Source of the DNA: Deltaproteobacteria bacterium
GTDB taxonomy: Bacteria > Bdellovibrionota > JACOXK01 > 2-02-FULL-40-11
Direction of reading: 5' to 3'
Length of the DNA stretch: 53,439 nucleotides
Assembly (NCBI GenBank): GCA_016198185.1
Contig: JACQJD010000082.1
Location: 1-53,439 of the forward strand
Of this stretch, positions 52,048 to 53,439 are shown piece by piece (position 1 is the stretch's first letter; every line of letters begins with the position of its first letter). The notes under the pieces are model-generated. The model did no database searches. It was not told where the DNA came from and worked only from the letters and a program-made list of their open reading frames with translations. The position numbers and the translations under genes are program-made.

Positions 52048-52320
52048 AGAAGACTCTCTAATTACCGCAGATCAACAAATTTTCAACCAAAAAGTACAAA
52101 ATATCCCGAGCCCCAAGGTGACAATTTTAAGCAAGTCACTGTCTAAAAACGTAATAATCCATAAGCTATTGAAATAATTATGATTTTTATGACTTGTCCA
52201 TGGCTCATCTATCTGCCCTCTCCAAAAAATCGACAGATGGGAAAGAAAACGGGCCTGGTGCGTTTTTATAAAAATAAATAAATACAAGTAATTTCAATTA
52301 GTTATAAGAATTCCCCTTTA
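52048..52320. other. AT-rich intergenic region upstream of sigma-54 promoter D
   Basis: No convincing gene; a short open frame on the minus strand (52072-52287) lacks a ribosome site and looks non-coding. It contains the motif AGTAATTTCAATTAGTTA (52287-52304), nearly identical to that at 5578-5595. This is where a sigma-54 activator would be expected to bind. Confidence 0.6.
52287..52304. promoter_or_regulatory. IHF-like or activator motif upstream of promoter D
   Basis: AGTAATTTCAATTAGTTA, 16 of 18 identical to 5578-5595 and part of a near-palindrome AAGTAATT-TC-AATTAGTT. It is centred about 33 bp upstream of the promoter centre. TTTCAA-TTAG-TTA is one base off the IHF consensus. Confidence 0.5.
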
Positions 52321-52335
52321 TGGCACGTTATTTGC
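52321..52335 (+). promoter_or_regulatory. Sigma-54 promoter D (-24/-12)
   Basis: TGGCACGTTATTTGC, a perfect consensus match. The predicted start site is near 52347, inside the left copy of the direct repeat flanking the inserted element, so the element would be transcribed as 5' leader. Confidence 0.9.
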
Positions 52336-52342
52336 TCATCTA

Positions 52343-52463
52343 ATAATGAAGAAGGTGTCGAATAAGTCATCCCGAGAGCCGAAGGCTCGAGGGATCTCAT
52401 CGTAGACTCCTCGCACGTTGTGCTCGGAATGACAGTTTTTCGACAGCCTCATAATGAAGAAGG
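52343..52463. mobile_element. MITE-like element M2 with 13-bp target duplication
   Basis: The direct repeats ATAATGAAGAAGG (52343-52355 and 52451-52463) flank a 95-bp insert whose ends are inverted (TGTCGAATAAGTCAT against ATGACAGTTTTTCGACA). The inside contains CGAAGGCTCGAGGGATCTC and GCACGTTGTGCTCGG. It carries no gene. The insertion lies between promoter D and the coding start; the downstream repeat copy restores the AAGGAG ribosome site. Confidence 0.8.
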
Positions 52464-52477
52464 AGTGTTTTTTATTT

Positions 52478-53439
52478 ATGATGAAAAAAGTTATTTATGG
52501 TGCATTTGGGCTTTATATCTTAGCAGCCTCACAACCGAGTTTCTCTCAAACGGTCACAAACAGTGGTCGACTGGGGGGATCCAAAGTGTTTGCGGCCAAA
52601 TCACTTCCAAAAGGAGGGGCGGCGCTGGGATTGGAAGAAGAATATTTTCAAAGTAACCAGATCCCCTTTGATGGAGAAAATCATTTTCATGCAACTCAGT
52701 TCTTTTTTACCTATGCCCCTTTTTCTTATACCCAATTTTTTATCAATCGAAAAATTGAGCTCACCATGAGCCAAGACCATGATGAAATCTTAAGTTCTTA
52801 CGTCCTTCTTCCTTCTGAGATAGGCACATTGTTTCATTACCCACTGCACCAAAGTTTTAGCATTGGGCTAGAACCTTCCGTTACTTTTTTCAATGGAAAT
52901 AAAATCAAGGCCTTTCATGGAACAAGTCCTGGCATTCGTGGTTTAACCACTTACACAACCTTATTTGGAAAAGAACGCTCGCCAATCCATTTCAACGCCA
53001 ACGTACAATATTTCATGAATCACTCTCGAAACCTCATCCACAAATATGACTTTAGCCGACTCTCCCACCCTTCTCTCTATGGGTTGTCACAGTATTACAG
53101 TTTAAATTATGGTCTTGGAATTGAAGCGGAATTGCCCTATTTCACATCTTTCATTGAATATTCTTTAGATCATATGTTGCGTTCTCACATTCCCCTTTTT
53201 AAAAACCCCAATCGTTTGTCCACGGGATTAAAAATAAAGCTCAGTCGAAATTCTGCGTGGATGCTGCACTTGGGGGGAGATTTTGGATTCGCTTACAAAC
53301 GATTTACCTATGTAACGCCGACGCCTCATGTCAAAGGATTTGCAGGACTTCATTACACATTTGGTTCTCAAACACCCAGGGCAACCGTAGAATCTACACC
53401 TTTGCATCTCCAACCAGACACACAACAACAGAGCACACC
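52478..53439 (+). CDS. Outer membrane beta-barrel protein, 3' end outside window
   Basis: An open frame from ATGATG (52478/52481) runs without a stop to the window edge, at least 319 codons. Signal peptide MKKVIYGAFGLYILAASQPS, cleavage near FSQ. The rest alternates aromatic and polar residues, as in transmembrane beta strands, and reaches KGFAGLHYTFGSQ, a typical last strand of an outer-membrane barrel. A Pro/Thr/Gln linker (TPRATVESTPLHLQPDTQQQ) follows, so a C-terminal domain may lie beyond. AAGGAG lies 12-15 nt upstream; an in-frame ATG at 52454 within the direct repeat is another start. Driven by sigma-54 promoter D. Confidence 0.82.
   Translation, partial: MMKKVIYGAFGLYILAASQPSFSQTVTNSGRLGGSKVFAAKSLPKGGAALGLEEEYFQSNQIPFDGENHFHATQFFFTYAPFSYTQFFINRKIELTMSQDHDEILSSYVLLPSEIGTLFHYPLHQSFSIGLEPSVTFFNGNKIKAFHGTSPGIRGLTTYTTLFGKERSPIHFNANVQYFMNHSRNLIHKYDFSRLSHPSLYGLSQYYSLNYGLGIEAELPYFTSFIEYSLDHMLRSHIPLFKNPNRLSTGLKIKLSRNSAWMLHLGGDFGFAYKRFTYVTPTPHVKGFAGLHYTFGSQTPRATVESTPLHLQPDTQQQST

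Noticed and set aside
52072-52287. Open frame of 71 codons on the minus strand upstream of promoter D
   Set aside because: No ribosome site, AT-rich, overlaps the promoter-upstream motif and has no recognisable domain.
1-53439. CRISPR arrays, prophage, insertion-sequence transposases, rRNA genes, riboswitches
   Set aside because: No regularly spaced direct repeats, phage or transposase proteins, rRNA motifs or recognisable riboswitch cores were found by eye.

Overview
The window is about 53 kb of Gram-negative bacterial chromosome. It encodes lipoproteins, a TolC channel, an outer-membrane barrel protein, the LPS heptose enzyme GmhA and the MreBCD-PBP2-RodA rod-shape set. Perfect sigma-54 (-24/-12) promoters and hairpin repeats of a kind I associate from memory with deltaproteobacterial genomes suggest an uncultured lineage of the old Deltaproteobacteria (Desulfobacterota, Myxococcota, Bdellovibrionota or a relative). 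There is no rRNA, phage, insertion-sequence transposase or CRISPR array, and I cannot name a species.

Layout. 1-4.1 kb: a minus-strand housekeeping run xerD, M50 protease, trpS, scpA, scpB. 4.2-13.3 kb: minus-strand exported proteins around mutS: two lipoproteins, an Asp-rich membrane-anchored protein and a large NHL-propeller lipoprotein. 13.4-16.8 kb: a receiver/histidine-kinase-like protein, dus, mutY and tRNA-Lys. 16.9-22.4 kb: a hendecad coiled-coil protein, a TadG-like pilin-type protein and three secreted proteins without recognisable families. 22.7-27.6 kb: TolC, an MMPL/RND transporter, gmhA and thioredoxin. 27.6-34.6 kb: mreB-mreC-mreD-mrdA-rodA with a divergent PpiD-like foldase. 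35-42.5 kb is an accessory region: a HEAT-repeat protein, an AAA_14/DUF4143 ATPase, a transglutaminase-fold protein lacking its catalytic residues, asparagine synthase and a B12-binding radical SAM enzyme. 42.5-48.8 kb: a complete SUF iron-sulfur operon (Rrf2 regulator, sufC, sufB, sufD, Rieske, sufS, sufU, sufT). 48.9-53.4 kb: a glutamine amidotransferase beside a DUF167 gene remnant, an exported protein, tRNA-Gly, two unrelated zinc-protease-like proteins and the start of an outer-membrane protein gene that runs off the window.

The strongest unifying signal is regulatory. Five perfect sigma-54 promoter matches (TGGCA[C/T]-N5-TTGC) lie in intergenic DNA, each pointing at a nearby gene; four drive exported or envelope proteins and one a coiled-coil protein. 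Four of the five have an AATTTCA-centred, IHF-like motif 33-40 bp upstream. Together they look like a sigma-54 regulon for an undescribed cell-surface system that probably includes the TadG-like cluster.

The second theme is non-coding structure. One repeat family keeps its backbone while its hairpin stems change in a compensated way. A 32-bp core is present in opposite orientations inside two hairpins that bracket asnB. A perfect 17-bp inverted repeat covers the promoter and start codon of the AAA_14 ATPase gene, whose mRNA is predicted to be leaderless. A short terminal-inverted-repeat element with 13-bp direct repeats has inserted into the leader of the last sigma-54-driven gene.
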